Source of the DNA: Anderseniella sp.
GTDB taxonomy: Bacteria; Pseudomonadota; Alphaproteobacteria; Rhizobiales; Aestuariivirgaceae
DNA: 46,626 bases
Reading direction: 5' to 3'
Assembly (NCBI GenBank): GCA_030626025.1
Contig: DAOUPT010000026.1
Span: 1 to 46,626, forward strand
Position numbers and translations under genes: made by a program
The notes under the pieces: model-generated
Database searches by the model: none
Told to the model about the DNA's origin: nothing
What the model saw: the letters and a program-made list of their open reading frames with translations, nothing else
Shown: in pieces, positions 31,283 to 40,669 of the stretch
How the letters are laid out: each line of letters begins with the position of its first letter
Numbering within the stretch: position 1 is the first letter of the stretch

Positions 31283-31864
31283 ATGAAAACCAAACTTAAA
31301 TATTTCACTGCAGCTACAGCCATGACTATTTTTGGGCTTTCAGGTGCCGCCCAGGCCGCTGATTATGTCATTGACACCAAAGGCGCTCATGCCTCGATCA
31401 CTTTCCGCATCCATCACCTTGGCTACAGTCTGCTAACTGGTCGGTTTGACAAATTCAACGGAACTTTCAGCTTTGATGAAGCAGCCCCTGCTGACACTAA
31501 AATCAAGGTTGAAATCGACACCGCCAGTGTCAACACCAACCTTGGCAAACGTGATAACCATATTCGCAGCGGCGATTTCCTCAATGTCTCCAAATATCCC
31601 ACTGCCAGCTTTGAAAGCACCTCGGTTGATGTGACTGGCACAAGTGCTGTGGTGCATGGCAAGCTCACTCTGCACGGTGTTACCAAAGAAATTACTATCA
31701 ACGCCGATCACATTGGCGGCGGCAAGGACCCGTGGGGCGGTTTTCGCCAGGGCTTTACCGGCACCACAAAAATCACGCTTGCCGATTTCGGCATCAAATA
31801 CAATCTGGGGCTAAAAGCTAAAGAAATGGAGCTCATGTTGAATATTGAAGGTATTCGCCAGTAA
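31283..31864 (+). CDS. YceI-family periplasmic lipid-binding protein
   Basis: A 193-aa exported protein with a signal peptide ending SGAAQAAD and a lipocalin-like YceI barrel: YVIDTKGAHASITFRIHHLG, FDKFNGTFSFDE, KRDNHIRSGDFLNVSKYPTA and GKLTLHGVTKEI are typical. YceI proteins bind long polyisoprenoid or quinone-like lipids. The ATG at 31283 has AAGGA upstream; an earlier in-frame start would overlap the b561 gene and spoil the signal peptide. It acts with the neighbouring b561, perhaps in quinone handling or stress. Confidence 0.94.
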   Translation: MKTKLKYFTAATAMTIFGLSGAAQAADYVIDTKGAHASITFRIHHLGYSLLTGRFDKFNGTFSFDEAAPADTKIKVEIDTASVNTNLGKRDNHIRSGDFLNVSKYPTASFESTSVDVTGTSAVVHGKLTLHGVTKEITINADHIGGGKDPWGGFRQGFTGTTKITLADFGIKYNLGLKAKEMELMLNIEGIRQ

Positions 31865-31898
31865 CAGGTAATCCAGTAACCCCATAGGCCTCAATTAA

Positions 31899-31926
31899 GG
31901 AAAGTCGTCTTATTTGACGATTTTCC
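31899..31926 (+). terminator. Putative terminator after the YceI gene
   Basis: GGAAAGTCGTC pairs with GACGATTTTCC (one G-T pair) around TTATTT. It begins 35 bases beyond the stop. No T run follows outside the stem, so termination may be partial. Confidence 0.5.
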
Positions 31927-32010
31927 CGCTCATTAATAAATTTGTTTGATTTTCAAATTATATTTGATTCAGATCAAGGAACCCCTTGTTTACTGAGAGC
32001 ATATACCTAT

Positions 32011-32022
32011 ATATTCGAATAT
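32011..32022. promoter_or_regulatory. Perfect palindrome ATATTCGAATAT, candidate operator of the YedE gene
   Basis: A 12-bp perfect palindrome ending 14 bases before the YedE start. AT-rich palindromes with ATTC/GAAT arms are bound by ArsR-type sulfur sensors such as BigR/SqrR. No such regulator is encoded in the window. Assignment by resemblance and position only. Confidence 0.4.
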
Positions 32023-32036
32023 TAGGATATTGTAAT

Positions 32037-33128
32037 ATGAGCTTATTGGCTATTATGGAACGGCTGGGTGAAAACCAGACAGCCGTAATCGGTGGATTGA
32101 TAATCGGAACGCTGTTTGGTATTTTTGCCCAGCGCTCAAAGTTCTGCCTACGCGCAGCGGTGGTTGAATTTGCCCGTGGTAATATCGGCAATAAAACATC
32201 CATTTGGTTGTTGACCTTTGCAGCAGCGGTTTTTGGCACTCAATTATTGCAATCTCTTGGTGTAATCGATCTGACCGAGGTGCGCCAATTATCCAACACC
32301 GGCAGTATTTCAGGTGCTTTGCTGGGTGGTCTGATGTTTGGTGCCGGTATGATTCTGGCTCGCGGGTGCTCATCAAGACTTCTGGTTCTTTCAGCCACCG
32401 GTAATCTGCGCGCCTTGTTGTCCGGTTTGATTTTTGCCGTGACTGCCCAAGCCTCCCTGCATGGGGTGGCCTCGCCAGTTCGCAACTGGTTGACCGGCCT
32501 GTGGACCGTAAGTGATACATCATTGCTCAATGTTATTTCATTGTTCTCGCTGCCTAAGGGAACCGGGCTGTTTCTCGGCACCGCCTTTTTGGTCGGTGCC
32601 ATTTTCTTTGCCGCTTATAACAAGCTGAAACCCATCGTCTGGATCGGGGCGCTCGGGGTCGGTACCACTGTTGTACTGGCCTGGTTTTTCAATTTTTCGA
32701 TGGCTCAGGAAGCCTTTGACATCATGCCAATCAAAGCGGTGACCTTTACTGGACCATCTGCCGATGCCCTGATGCTGGCGCTCAGCCCTCCCGGCTCTTT
32801 GATGGATTTTGATGTTGGCTTGGTGCCCGGTGTGTTTTTGGGATCGTTCATTGCGGCATTCTTTGCCAAAGAACTCAAAATCGTTGGCTTTATCAGTGGC
32901 TTGTGTATGCGCCGCTACATTTTCGGTGCTGTATTCATGGGCTTTGGCGGTATGCTGGCTGGCGGCTGCGCCGTTGGAGCCGGTGTGACCGGTGGCTCCA
33001 TATTTGCTCTGACAGCCTGGCTGGCCCTGACGGGTATGTGGGCCGGTGCGGCTCTTACTGACTGGCTGATTGATCGTGAAAACGAAACCTGCATGGCAAC
33101 CGGCACATCATCTCCCGCCGCGCCCTAG
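32037..33128 (+). CDS. Full-length YeeE/YedE-family sulfur/thiosulfate transporter
   Basis: A 363-aa membrane protein with about nine to ten helices. The three conserved Cys are in QRSKFCLRAA (Cys37), GAGMILARGCSS (Cys111) and GGMLAGGCAVGAG (Cys311), the set that guides thiosulfate through the E. coli/thermophile YeeE. An extra Cys290 is present. The ATG at 32037 follows AGGA; an upstream in-frame ATG at 31986 lies over the operator. It is the only full-length member here, unlike the two half-proteins at 12658-13777. A DUF302 gene follows on the other strand. Confidence 0.92.
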   Translation: MSLLAIMERLGENQTAVIGGLIIGTLFGIFAQRSKFCLRAAVVEFARGNIGNKTSIWLLTFAAAVFGTQLLQSLGVIDLTEVRQLSNTGSISGALLGGLMFGAGMILARGCSSRLLVLSATGNLRALLSGLIFAVTAQASLHGVASPVRNWLTGLWTVSDTSLLNVISLFSLPKGTGLFLGTAFLVGAIFFAAYNKLKPIVWIGALGVGTTVVLAWFFNFSMAQEAFDIMPIKAVTFTGPSADALMLALSPPGSLMDFDVGLVPGVFLGSFIAAFFAKELKIVGFISGLCMRRYIFGAVFMGFGGMLAGGCAVGAGVTGGSIFALTAWLALTGMWAGAALTDWLIDRENETCMATGTSSPAAP

Positions 33129-33144
33129 GCCTTAGGGGCCATCA

Positions 33145-33528
33145 TCAAATGTCTGCAACAACTTTTTCAAGCATACCACGCACTTTGCTGGCGATTTCAC
33201 CAAGATCGGCATTCTCAATCGCCTGCATTGACGCCATTGGGTCGACGGCAGAAATTTCCACTTTTCCATCGGCTTCCTGAACAATCACATTACACGGCAG
33301 CATGGTCCCAATATGAGGCTCGGCCAGTAGAGCGGTATGGGCCAGCTTGGGATTGCAGGCGCCTAAAATGGTGTAAGGACGAAAATCTTCATCAAGCTTC
33401 TTTTTCAGCGTTGCTTTGACATCAATGGTGGTCAGAACCCCAAAGCCGTTTTCAGCCAGTACGGCAGTTGCCCGTTCAATCGCCTCGTCAAATGACAGGT
33501 CGACAGTTTTCGAAATATGATAGGTCAT
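33145..33528 (-). CDS. DUF302-domain protein
   Basis: A 127-aa soluble protein. YHISKTVDLSFDEAIERATA and LAENGFGVLTTIDVKATLKK at the start, YTILGACNPKLAHTAL and GTMLPCNVIVQE are typical of DUF302. The conserved Cys58 (GACNP) and Cys79 (LPCN) are present. The function of the family is not settled; it often sits near sulfur oxidation, rhodanese or YeeE genes. It converges with the YedE gene, with 16 bases between them. Confidence 0.93.
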   Translation of the reverse strand: MTYHISKTVDLSFDEAIERATAVLAENGFGVLTTIDVKATLKKKLDEDFRPYTILGACNPKLAHTALLAEPHIGTMLPCNVIVQEADGKVEISAVDPMASMQAIENADLGEIASKVRGMLEKVVADI

Positions 33529-33693
33529 GGTTTTCTCGTTTTATTATCGGAAATGAGTTAATCCCAACAAGATAGTTACCCTTGCTGAATTAGCAAGGCC
33601 GACCGTGTCACATTCTCTTGTGGTGAGAGCCGCAATTTTCAATTACATGAGCAAAGGTAACGAATTGCAGATTTTATAAGGATTCCCTCATTA

Positions 33694-34623
33694 ATGTCAG
33701 CCACCCTGCGCCAAGATATAAGCCCGGCCCAGCGCCCGGCCCTAACATCATTTGATTATCTGCTTTACGGGGTCACGGTATTTGCCTGGAGCGCCAGCTG
33801 GTACGCCCTTAAACTACAGGTCGGCGAAGTACCGGTACAGGTATCGTTGATCTGGCGATTTGCGCTGGCAGCGATCGTCATGCTGGCATGGGCATTAATT
33901 GCCCGGGTGCCGATGAAGTTTTCTCTGGCCACCCACGCAAAATTTATTGCCATGGGCGCGTTTCTGTTTTGCCTGAACTTTGCCTCGTTCTATTACGCAG
34001 CGCCGTATCTGGCATCAGGCTTGTTGTCGGTGGTTTTTTCTCTGGCCTCGGTATTTAATATTCTGATTGCCATTATATTTTTAAGCTTGCGGCCAAAGCC
34101 AAACGTATTGATTGGTGCAGCGCTGGGCTTTGTTGGCATCGCAATGATGTTCTGGCCGGTGATTGCCGGGCAAATTTTTGATAGCAAAGCTCTTTTCGGC
34201 CTTGGCCTTTGCGTTGTAGGTACATTGTTTTTCTGTACCGGAAATTTGCTGTCAACAACTTTGCAAAAGGCGAAAATACCAATCGTCTCAGCCAGTTTCT
34301 GGGGTATGGCTTACGGCACACTCATTAGCACATTGATTGCCGTGTTTCAGGGCGATGCATTCATTATTGAAACCACATTCACCTATCTGGCATCGCTGCT
34401 GTTTCTCTCAATCGTCTCATCGGTAATCGCCTTCGCCGCTTACCTGACCTTACTGGGGCGCATCGGTGCTGACCGCGCCGGTTATGCCACCGTCATGTTC
34501 CCGGTCATTGCTCTGCTGATTTCAGCAGTTTTGGAAGACTATTCCATGACATTAATAGCAGCCGGTGGTCTGGTGCTGGTTTTGGTGGGCAACATTTTTG
34601 TGTTGGGCAAGTTTGGCAAATAG
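33694..34623 (+). CDS. EamA/DMT-family transporter
   Basis: A 309-aa membrane protein with ten helices in two EamA repeats (about residues 20-150 and 165-300). The first repeat shows VFAWSASWYALK and a helix with QVSLIWRFALAA; the second ends AGGLVLVLVGNIFVLG. Such proteins export or import small metabolites; no substrate can be named. It stands alone between DUF302 and an exported small protein. Confidence 0.9.
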   Translation: MSATLRQDISPAQRPALTSFDYLLYGVTVFAWSASWYALKLQVGEVPVQVSLIWRFALAAIVMLAWALIARVPMKFSLATHAKFIAMGAFLFCLNFASFYYAAPYLASGLLSVVFSLASVFNILIAIIFLSLRPKPNVLIGAALGFVGIAMMFWPVIAGQIFDSKALFGLGLCVVGTLFFCTGNLLSTTLQKAKIPIVSASFWGMAYGTLISTLIAVFQGDAFIIETTFTYLASLLFLSIVSSVIAFAAYLTLLGRIGADRAGYATVMFPVIALLISAVLEDYSMTLIAAGGLVLVLVGNIFVLGKFGK

Positions 34624-34636
34624 AAAACCTGAAGCA

Positions 34637-34939
34637 CTATTGAATTTTGACCTTTGCCGTAATCACCCGTAAAAATGTCCCATCATAACCGCTATCGGTT
34701 TTGGTAAAGGTAAATTTAGACCGCCCCCAGTTGAACTTGATTTTGCTGTCTTTGTCGCCTGTATAGGATTGCTCGGTACATTTACTCTTGTAACAATATT
34801 TGACTTTGCTACCGTCAAGAAACTCCAGCGTCGTTGGTGATTTACCACTCCATTTTCCAGTCAGCTTCTGAGCCGCAACCAAATTTCCCGAATTCAAAAC
34901 CACAATTGCCAAAGCCGTCATCAAAACTCTGCTACACAT
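34637..34939 (-). CDS. Small secreted protein of unknown function (100 aa)
   Basis: The first 24 residues (MCSRVLMTALAIVVLNSGNL) form a signal peptide, cut probably after VAA. The mature protein begins QKLTGKWSGKSPTTLEFLDG, contains a Cys pair (YCYKSKC) that could form a disulfide, and ends with beta-type segments (KFTFTKTDSGYDGTFL). It resembles lipocalin-like small domains (GKW start), but I do not recognise a family. GGAGG at 34948-34952 on the opposite strand gives the ATG start at 34939; the in-frame GTG at 34954 overlaps that site. Confidence 0.75.
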   Translation of the reverse strand: MCSRVLMTALAIVVLNSGNLVAAQKLTGKWSGKSPTTLEFLDGSKVKYCYKSKCTEQSYTGDKDSKIKFNWGRSKFTFTKTDSGYDGTFLRVITAKVKIQ

Positions 34940-35042
34940 TTTCACTTCCTCCACAAAAAGAATAAAACGAGAACGTAGAGCTTAGCCGGGGCTGAATTAA
35001 AAAGCAAGCCCCGGCATTAATTGTTTATCATTCCTGAGCTGG

Positions 35043-36239
35043 TCAGCTATCCAAACCCTGATAATAGTCCATCAAAATTTGCGCAACTTCGGGCCGTGAG
35101 AACTCCTTGGGCGGGGCTTTGCCAGCACCGAGCATTTCACGCACGGCAGTGCCAGATAACAAGACGAAGTCTTCTTTCACATGATCAGGGGCTTCGCGCA
35201 TCATCACCACTTTGTTTAGTTTCTTGGAGTAGGCTGTATGGTCGGCCTCAAAAATTTTGATATTCAGCTCGCCTTCCTTGATGTCGTGGAAAATCGTCTG
35301 GGCATCAAAGGCACCATAATAATCACCAACCCCGGCATGGTCACGCCCGACAATCAGGTGGGTAGCCCCCATGTTCTGACGAAACACCGCATGCAGAACA
35401 GCTTCACGCGGTCCGGCATAAAGCATGTCGAACCCATAGCCGGTGACGATGGCACTGTTGGCTGGGAAGTATACATCAACCATTTTACGGATTGAAGCAT
35501 CGCGTACATCGGCCGGAATATCACCAGCTTTCAATTTACCCAGCAACATGTGGATCACCAGACCATCAGCCTCAAGCCGTTCCATGGCCATATGACAGAG
35601 TTCTTCATGAGCCCGGTGCATCGGGTTGCGGGTTTGGAAGGCAACGACCTTTGACCAGCCATTATCCTTGATGGTTTGGCGAATTTGCACCGCGGTACGG
35701 AAAGTGTCGCCGAAATCAGTTTCGAAATAGCTGTAGTTCAGAACCTCAATAGGCCCGGACAGGCAAATGCGCCCCTGACCATTAAACGCGGCCACACCGG
35801 GGTGGGCAGCATCATCGGTGCCATAAACCTGTTTGGTCATGGTCGCCATTTCATCGCCCGAAAATTCTTCAATCGCTTCAACGTTCATTACCGCCAGTAC
35901 CCGATTTCCATCTACATTGGGGTCTTTAAGCGCGATGCGGTCGCCAGGGTTGATTCCCTCAGCGCTTTCAACAAGGTTCAAAACCGGGGTTGGCCAGAAC
36001 AATCCGTTAGCCGTGTGCATATTATCCGCCACACTAAGCGCGTCAGCTTTACTCATGTAGCCTGTCAGTGGATTAAAATATCCACCACCGAGCATAACGG
36101 CGTTGGCGGCACTGGCAGAACTCAAGACAATCGCCGGTAAGGAAGCGGCTTCTTGAATAATCTCTGCCCGTTTTGATTCATCATTTACAAACAACGGGTT
36201 AAGTTCGCTGGACCCGTGTGGTTTGATAATATTAGCCAT
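35043..36239 (-). CDS. sat: ATP sulfurylase (sulfate adenylyltransferase, Sat type)
   Basis: A 398-aa homo-oligomeric ATP sulfurylase. It has the nucleotide-binding motif FQTRNPMHRAHEELC near residue 198, the HLIVGRDHAGVGDYYGAFDA segment near 285-304, and LLSGTAVREML near the end. It interconverts APS plus pyrophosphate and ATP plus sulfate. In sulfur oxidisers the Sat type usually works with APS reductase to make ATP and sulfate; AprAB are not in the window, so the direction is inferred. GGAG precedes the ATG at 36239; an in-frame start at 36263 lies upstream of that site. Confidence 0.95.
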   Translation of the reverse strand: MANIIKPHGSSELNPLFVNDESKRAEIIQEAASLPAIVLSSASAANAVMLGGGYFNPLTGYMSKADALSVADNMHTANGLFWPTPVLNLVESAEGINPGDRIALKDPNVDGNRVLAVMNVEAIEEFSGDEMATMTKQVYGTDDAAHPGVAAFNGQGRICLSGPIEVLNYSYFETDFGDTFRTAVQIRQTIKDNGWSKVVAFQTRNPMHRAHEELCHMAMERLEADGLVIHMLLGKLKAGDIPADVRDASIRKMVDVYFPANSAIVTGYGFDMLYAGPREAVLHAVFRQNMGATHLIVGRDHAGVGDYYGAFDAQTIFHDIKEGELNIKIFEADHTAYSKKLNKVVMMREAPDHVKEDFVLLSGTAVREMLGAGKAPPKEFSRPEVAQILMDYYQGLDS

Positions 36240-36448
36240 GTTTATATCTCCAGATTTCTGCACTTGTAGTTGAAATTTAATCGGCGGTTTAGCAAGCCCT
36301 ATACCGCAAAGCGAGAAAAATATAAATTAGCGAATATGTCGCCCTCACTCATGGCTGGCGATAGTACATAGGGTCAGCATCGAAATGGTGTAGAACCTGT
36401 TGCCGCAGATGATGTACAAAATCGCTATTTAAAAACGGGCGCCAGCAC

Positions 36449-37951
36449 CTAACGCCAGAAATCGCGTGAAAATACCACCAGCACGGTAAAAAACTCCAGC
36501 CGCCCCAACAGCATGCCGGAAGTCAAGAGCAGTTTGGCATTGTCGGGCAGTTCGGCAAAGGTGCCTGCCGGGCCAATTTGCGGGCCAAGGGCCGGTCCGA
36601 CATTGGTCAGCGATGATGTTGCGGCGCTAACTGCTTCGACAAAACCCAGCCCGAAGAATGACAATACCACCGTAAATACCATGATCGAGATAAACATCAC
36701 CGAGATGTAGGCCAGCACCGAGGTGGAGATTTCAGTGGGCAATTGCTTGCCATTATAAACCGGCACCACCACCCGGTTGGGGCTGACCAGTTTGCGCAAA
36801 TAATTACGGGAAGCAATTAGCATAACCTGAATACGAAAAGCCTTGATGCCGCCAGTGGTCGAACCGGTACAACCGCCCATAAACATAAACAAAAAGAACA
36901 CTCCGACGGCACCTGGTCCCCAGGCTGTGTAATCGCCCAGCGTAAAACCGGCCGTAGAGATGATCGAGATAGAGTTAAAGGCGACGATTCGCAGTGCATC
37001 AATCAGGGCCACATCACGGGTGGCGTAGTACCACAAGGACATGGCGATAATCGCCGTTGCCGCAAATTTTAAAAACCCGCGAACCTGTGTATCATTCCAT
37101 ACTGCAAAATCACCAGTGCGGGCAAATTTGATATACAAAACCAGTGGCAGACTGGCACTGAGCAAAAACACAAAACCGATCCAGTGGATGGCCGGGTTTT
37201 CAAAATGCCCGAATGACAAATCATGAGTGGAAAAACCAGCCGTGGCAATGGTGGTCATGGCGTGATTAAGCGCATCAAAGGCCGACATGCCGGCTGCTGC
37301 ATAGGCCATACCGCACATGGCGGTCATGACAAAATAGGTTGTAGCAATCAGCCGTACCAATTCGCTTGATTTGGCAACGATCTTGTCCGAGCGGTCTGAA
37401 CTTTCAGTCTGAAACAATTGCATGCCGCCAACCCGCAAAAACGGCAGCATGATCAGCGCCATCAAAACAATGCCAATACCGCCAATCCACTGAATGATTG
37501 AACGCCACAACAAAATGCCTGGCGGCAGGTCATCGAGGTTATTCAAAATGGTTGCCCCGGTGGTAGTCAGCCCCGATACCGCTTCAAACCACGCATCAGT
37601 CAGGCTCAGACCATGACCAAAGAAAATGAATGGAATGGTGGCAACAATACATAGCGAAATCCAGCTTGCCACGGTCAGGACAAAACCTTCTTTAAGATAG
37701 ATTTCTTCCGACCACGAGCCACGGCTGGACATCACCATCATCAGTCCGATAAATCCGGTAACGAAGGCTGAGCCAAAAAACACCCAAAAATCGGGATTGC
37801 CGGCCAGAATGTCAGTCAGTGCCGGGGGCACCATAAACACTGTCAGCACCAGCAACATCATGCCGATAACATAGGAAATCCGGTGAAAATCAATCACCGC
37901 CACCCGCTTGCGTGGGCGCCGGTGATTTACGTGATCAATGGGCTGGGCCAT
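36449..37951 (-). CDS. trkH: TrkH-family potassium uptake protein
   Basis: A 500-aa membrane protein with the four selectivity-loop repeats of TrkH, including AVSGLTTTGATIL near residue 115, TIATAGFSTHDLSF near 236, ISTAGFTLGDYTAWG near 335 and SLTNVGPALGPQIGP near 450. The Gly of each repeat is kept. It is the K+-translocating subunit and normally needs TrkA, which is not encoded nearby. The region 36264-36448 after sat shows no feature. Confidence 0.95.
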   Translation of the reverse strand: MAQPIDHVNHRRPRKRVAVIDFHRISYVIGMMLLVLTVFMVPPALTDILAGNPDFWVFFGSAFVTGFIGLMMVMSSRGSWSEEIYLKEGFVLTVASWISLCIVATIPFIFFGHGLSLTDAWFEAVSGLTTTGATILNNLDDLPPGILLWRSIIQWIGGIGIVLMALIMLPFLRVGGMQLFQTESSDRSDKIVAKSSELVRLIATTYFVMTAMCGMAYAAAGMSAFDALNHAMTTIATAGFSTHDLSFGHFENPAIHWIGFVFLLSASLPLVLYIKFARTGDFAVWNDTQVRGFLKFAATAIIAMSLWYYATRDVALIDALRIVAFNSISIISTAGFTLGDYTAWGPGAVGVFFLFMFMGGCTGSTTGGIKAFRIQVMLIASRNYLRKLVSPNRVVVPVYNGKQLPTEISTSVLAYISVMFISIMVFTVVLSFFGLGFVEAVSAATSSLTNVGPALGPQIGPAGTFAELPDNAKLLLTSGMLLGRLEFFTVLVVFSRDFWR

Positions 37952-38026
37952 AAAGATCAGAACCTGTCAGTTACATTCAAAACCAGCCGATATTACGCTA
38001 TCTACGGGCTTTTTTCCAGCATCAAC

Positions 38027-38854
38027 TTATCCAGATTGTTTTTCCCCCACAGCCCGTTTGTACAAATGCCAGGTCGTGTGGCCCAGAATCGGCAGTACGA
38101 CAACCAGAGCAACAAACAGCGACAGGATAGAAATAGCAAACGAAACGCCAATAATCGCGCACCATAGCAACATCGGCTTGGGGTTCTCAAGCACCACTTT
38201 TACCGACGTGATCATTGCGGTAACAAAATCCACATGCTTGTCAAACAGCAACGGCAACGACACTACCGTCAGTGAAAATACGACAAAAGCCAATATGGCC
38301 CCGGCAATGTTGCCGACGGTGAAAAACACAATCCCCGATGGTGTGGTCATGATCGCGGTAACAAGATCGGTGAAAGCCAGCGGTTTCATGCCAAAAAATA
38401 TCACATAGAGAGCAACAGCAATGTCGAGCCAGATGATATAGGCAAAGGTGGTGACCACTGCCATCCAGCTTAAATCCTTGCCACCGGCGGTGCGCGTTGA
38501 GCTGATGACGCGCGACCACGATAATTCTTTATCTTCAGCCAGACGGTGTGAAACCTCATACAATCCCGATGCCACAAAAGGGGCTAGTAAGGCAAACCCG
38601 GTGGCCATCGGATAGACGTAATAGTTAAGCTCCAGCGTGTTGAGCAAATAGAGCAGGAACCATCCAAAGGCGGCATAAGCCAGTCCGAATGCTACGCCAT
38701 ATTGTGGCGCCCGGGCAAAGTCACGCAAACCGGACCGCATAGATTTGGTAATATCGTTGTACTGCAATTTCCTGACGGCAGGCCTGAACGCCTTGCTGGC
38801 GACAGGTTCAACTTGTTTCGTTGGCGCAGTTTTTTTTGTGGCAGATTTGGCCAT
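38027..38854 (-). CDS. DUF2189 integral membrane protein
   Basis: A 275-aa protein. A basic N-terminus rich in Ala, Lys and Thr (about 1-50) is followed by six helices, with GLRDFARAPQYGVAFGLAYA near 55-75 and LLAPFVASGLYEVSHRLAE near 100-120, typical of DUF2189. The ATG at 38854 follows GGAGGG. The frame stays open for another 109 codons to 39181, but that part lies opposite the neighbouring gene start and has no family character. The function of the family is unknown. Confidence 0.88.
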   Translation of the reverse strand: MAKSATKKTAPTKQVEPVASKAFRPAVRKLQYNDITKSMRSGLRDFARAPQYGVAFGLAYAAFGWFLLYLLNTLELNYYVYPMATGFALLAPFVASGLYEVSHRLAEDKELSWSRVISSTRTAGGKDLSWMAVVTTFAYIIWLDIAVALYVIFFGMKPLAFTDLVTAIMTTPSGIVFFTVGNIAGAILAFVVFSLTVVSLPLLFDKHVDFVTAMITSVKVVLENPKPMLLWCAIIGVSFAISILSLFVALVVVLPILGHTTWHLYKRAVGEKQSG

Positions 38855-39005
38855 TCCTGGTTCCCTCCTATTCTGCTTTTTGAATAAGTATGGCGCGAAA
38901 AGTTTTTTGACGCAAGATAGTTTTCTCAACCTTTTTGTGCAAGTCTTTGCAGATTCGGTAGAATGTTTATGACGCAAGTGTTTGCAAAAGGGGGAGGAGA
39001 TTGGA

Positions 39006-39851
39006 ATGTCGTGGCTAACAATCACAATGGTGATTCTGGCATTGCTGGTGTTTGGTGCCGTCATATTCATGCTGGTCACCAATCCGTCGCTGTCGCGCAA
39101 CTGGTCACCGGACCAGTTTTTAATGCCTGAAGTGGACTTTAGCGAGGACGGCAAAGTGCGGATTAAAAACATCCGTAACATTCATTACCGCACCACCCGT
39201 GATTACGATCTCAATTATTACGACAAGGAAATTGCCATCGATGATGTGCAAACCGCCTGGCTGGCTATTTCTCCTTTTGTCGGTTTTGGTGCCGCCCATG
39301 CTTTTATTTCCTTCGGCTTTAGCGATGGCACCTATTTGTCGGTCTCTATAGAAATCAGACGCAAAAAGGGCAAGAAGTTCGATCCGGTCAAGGGTTTCTT
39401 CCGGCAGTTTGAGCTTATGTATGTTCTGGCTGATGAGCGCGATGTGATTCGGGTGCGAACTAACATCATAAAATACGACGTCCGGCTCTATCCTATCCAT
39501 GCTGACAAGAAAATCGTTCGCGCAGTATTCTGCGACATTCTCAAACGGGTCGACAAGCTGGGTGAGGAACCCGAATTCTACAACACCATCTGGAACAATT
39601 GCACCACCAATATTGTCCGCCACACCAGACGGTTCTCGAACAAGCCAATTCCGGTTTGGAGCTTGCGTTATTTGTTCACTAATTTTTTTGATCGTGTCGC
39701 CTACCGCCTGAGCATTCTGGAAACTGATCTTGGCTATAAAGAGACCCGCAAACACTTCAACATTACCGCCAGAGCGCAAAAAGCGGGTCCTGATGATGAC
39801 TTTTCAAAAGTTATCCGTGAAGGGCTTTTACTGAAACACAACGGACAATGA
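39006..39851 (+). CDS. DUF4105-domain membrane-anchored protein
   Basis: A 281-aa protein with one N-terminal helix (residues 4-26) and a DUF4105 domain, related to the N-terminal domain of lacto-N-biosidase chaperone-like proteins and NlpC/P60-type folds. Visible family features are FGAAHAFISFGFSDGTYLSV with a His, and YNTIWNNCTTNIVRHTRR with a Cys, a candidate catalytic His/Cys pair. GGAGGAG before ATG 39006 decides the start. Its stop overlaps the hydrolase start (ATGA). Confidence 0.88.
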   Translation: MSWLTITMVILALLVFGAVIFMLVTNPSLSRNWSPDQFLMPEVDFSEDGKVRIKNIRNIHYRTTRDYDLNYYDKEIAIDDVQTAWLAISPFVGFGAAHAFISFGFSDGTYLSVSIEIRRKKGKKFDPVKGFFRQFELMYVLADERDVIRVRTNIIKYDVRLYPIHADKKIVRAVFCDILKRVDKLGEEPEFYNTIWNNCTTNIVRHTRRFSNKPIPVWSLRYLFTNFFDRVAYRLSILETDLGYKETRKHFNITARAQKAGPDDDFSKVIREGLLLKHNGQ

Positions 39852-40669
39852 AGTCAATTATGAACTGGTTGATCTCTGTAGTGGTTGTTTTGGCGGTTGC
39901 CTATTTGGCCATTGTCATTGGCATGTACACATACCAGCGCAAACTCATGTATTTGCCCGATACGTTGCATCACACGCCAGGTCAGGCGGGGCTTGTCGGT
40001 ATCAGCGAGATAACAATCACCACAAAAGATGGCGAACGGTTGCAGGCATGGCACTTGCCAGCCACAAACGGCCAGCCGACAATATTGTATCTGCATGGCA
40101 ACGGCGGATCAATCGCCGGACGGGCGGGCCGATTGGCCTACTATCAGCGCCAGGGGGTTGGGGCGCTGTTTGTCTCCTATCGCGGTTATGGCAGTTCCAC
40201 CGGTGCGCCTGATGAAGGTGGTTTGGTCAATGACGCCCTTGCTGCCCATGACTGGCTGCAGCAGCAAAAAATACCGCCAGAAAACATCGTACTGGTGGGT
40301 GAAAGCCTCGGCGCGGCAGTCGCTGCCCGACTGGCTTTGCAGCGCCATGTAAGGGGTCTGGTGATGGAATCTCCTTTTACCTCAACAATCGATATTGCCA
40401 AAGATGTTTACTGGTGGTTGCCGATTGACTTGCTCATGAAGGACCGCTTTGAAACCATAAAAATTATTCAAAAGGTCGATGTGCCGATCTTGATCGTTCA
40501 TGGCGAAAAAGACGAAATAACCAATGTTGCTCAGGGCAGGGCGTTATTTGAAAAAGCCAACCAGCCAAAGAAACTGGCAATCATCAATGGCGCTTCTCAT
40601 AACGATTTATCAGTTCAAAGCACCTGGCAGCTGGAACAGGATTTCATCAAAAGTTTATCACTCCAGTAA
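39848..40669 (+). CDS. Alpha/beta hydrolase, membrane anchored
   Basis: A 273-aa protein with an N-terminal transmembrane helix (about 5-26) and an alpha/beta hydrolase fold. YLHGNGGSIAGR forms the oxyanion region, the nucleophile Ser is in VLVGESLGAAVAARLAL, the Asp in VHGEKDEI and the His in NGASHNDLS. It resembles BEM46/YfhR-type hydrolases. It is coupled to the DUF4105 gene by ATGA, and its end overlaps the convergent patatin gene by twelve bases. The substrate is unknown. Confidence 0.92.
   Translation: MKSIMNWLISVVVVLAVAYLAIVIGMYTYQRKLMYLPDTLHHTPGQAGLVGISEITITTKDGERLQAWHLPATNGQPTILYLHGNGGSIAGRAGRLAYYQRQGVGALFVSYRGYGSSTGAPDEGGLVNDALAAHDWLQQQKIPPENIVLVGESLGAAVAARLALQRHVRGLVMESPFTSTIDIAKDVYWWLPIDLLMKDRFETIKIIQKVDVPILIVHGEKDEITNVAQGRALFEKANQPKKLAIINGASHNDLSVQSTWQLEQDFIKSLSLQ

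Noticed and set aside
38027-39181. DUF2189 protein with a 109-residue N-terminal extension
   Set aside because: The extension is antisense to the DUF4105 gene start; GGAGGG before ATG 38854 sets the true start.
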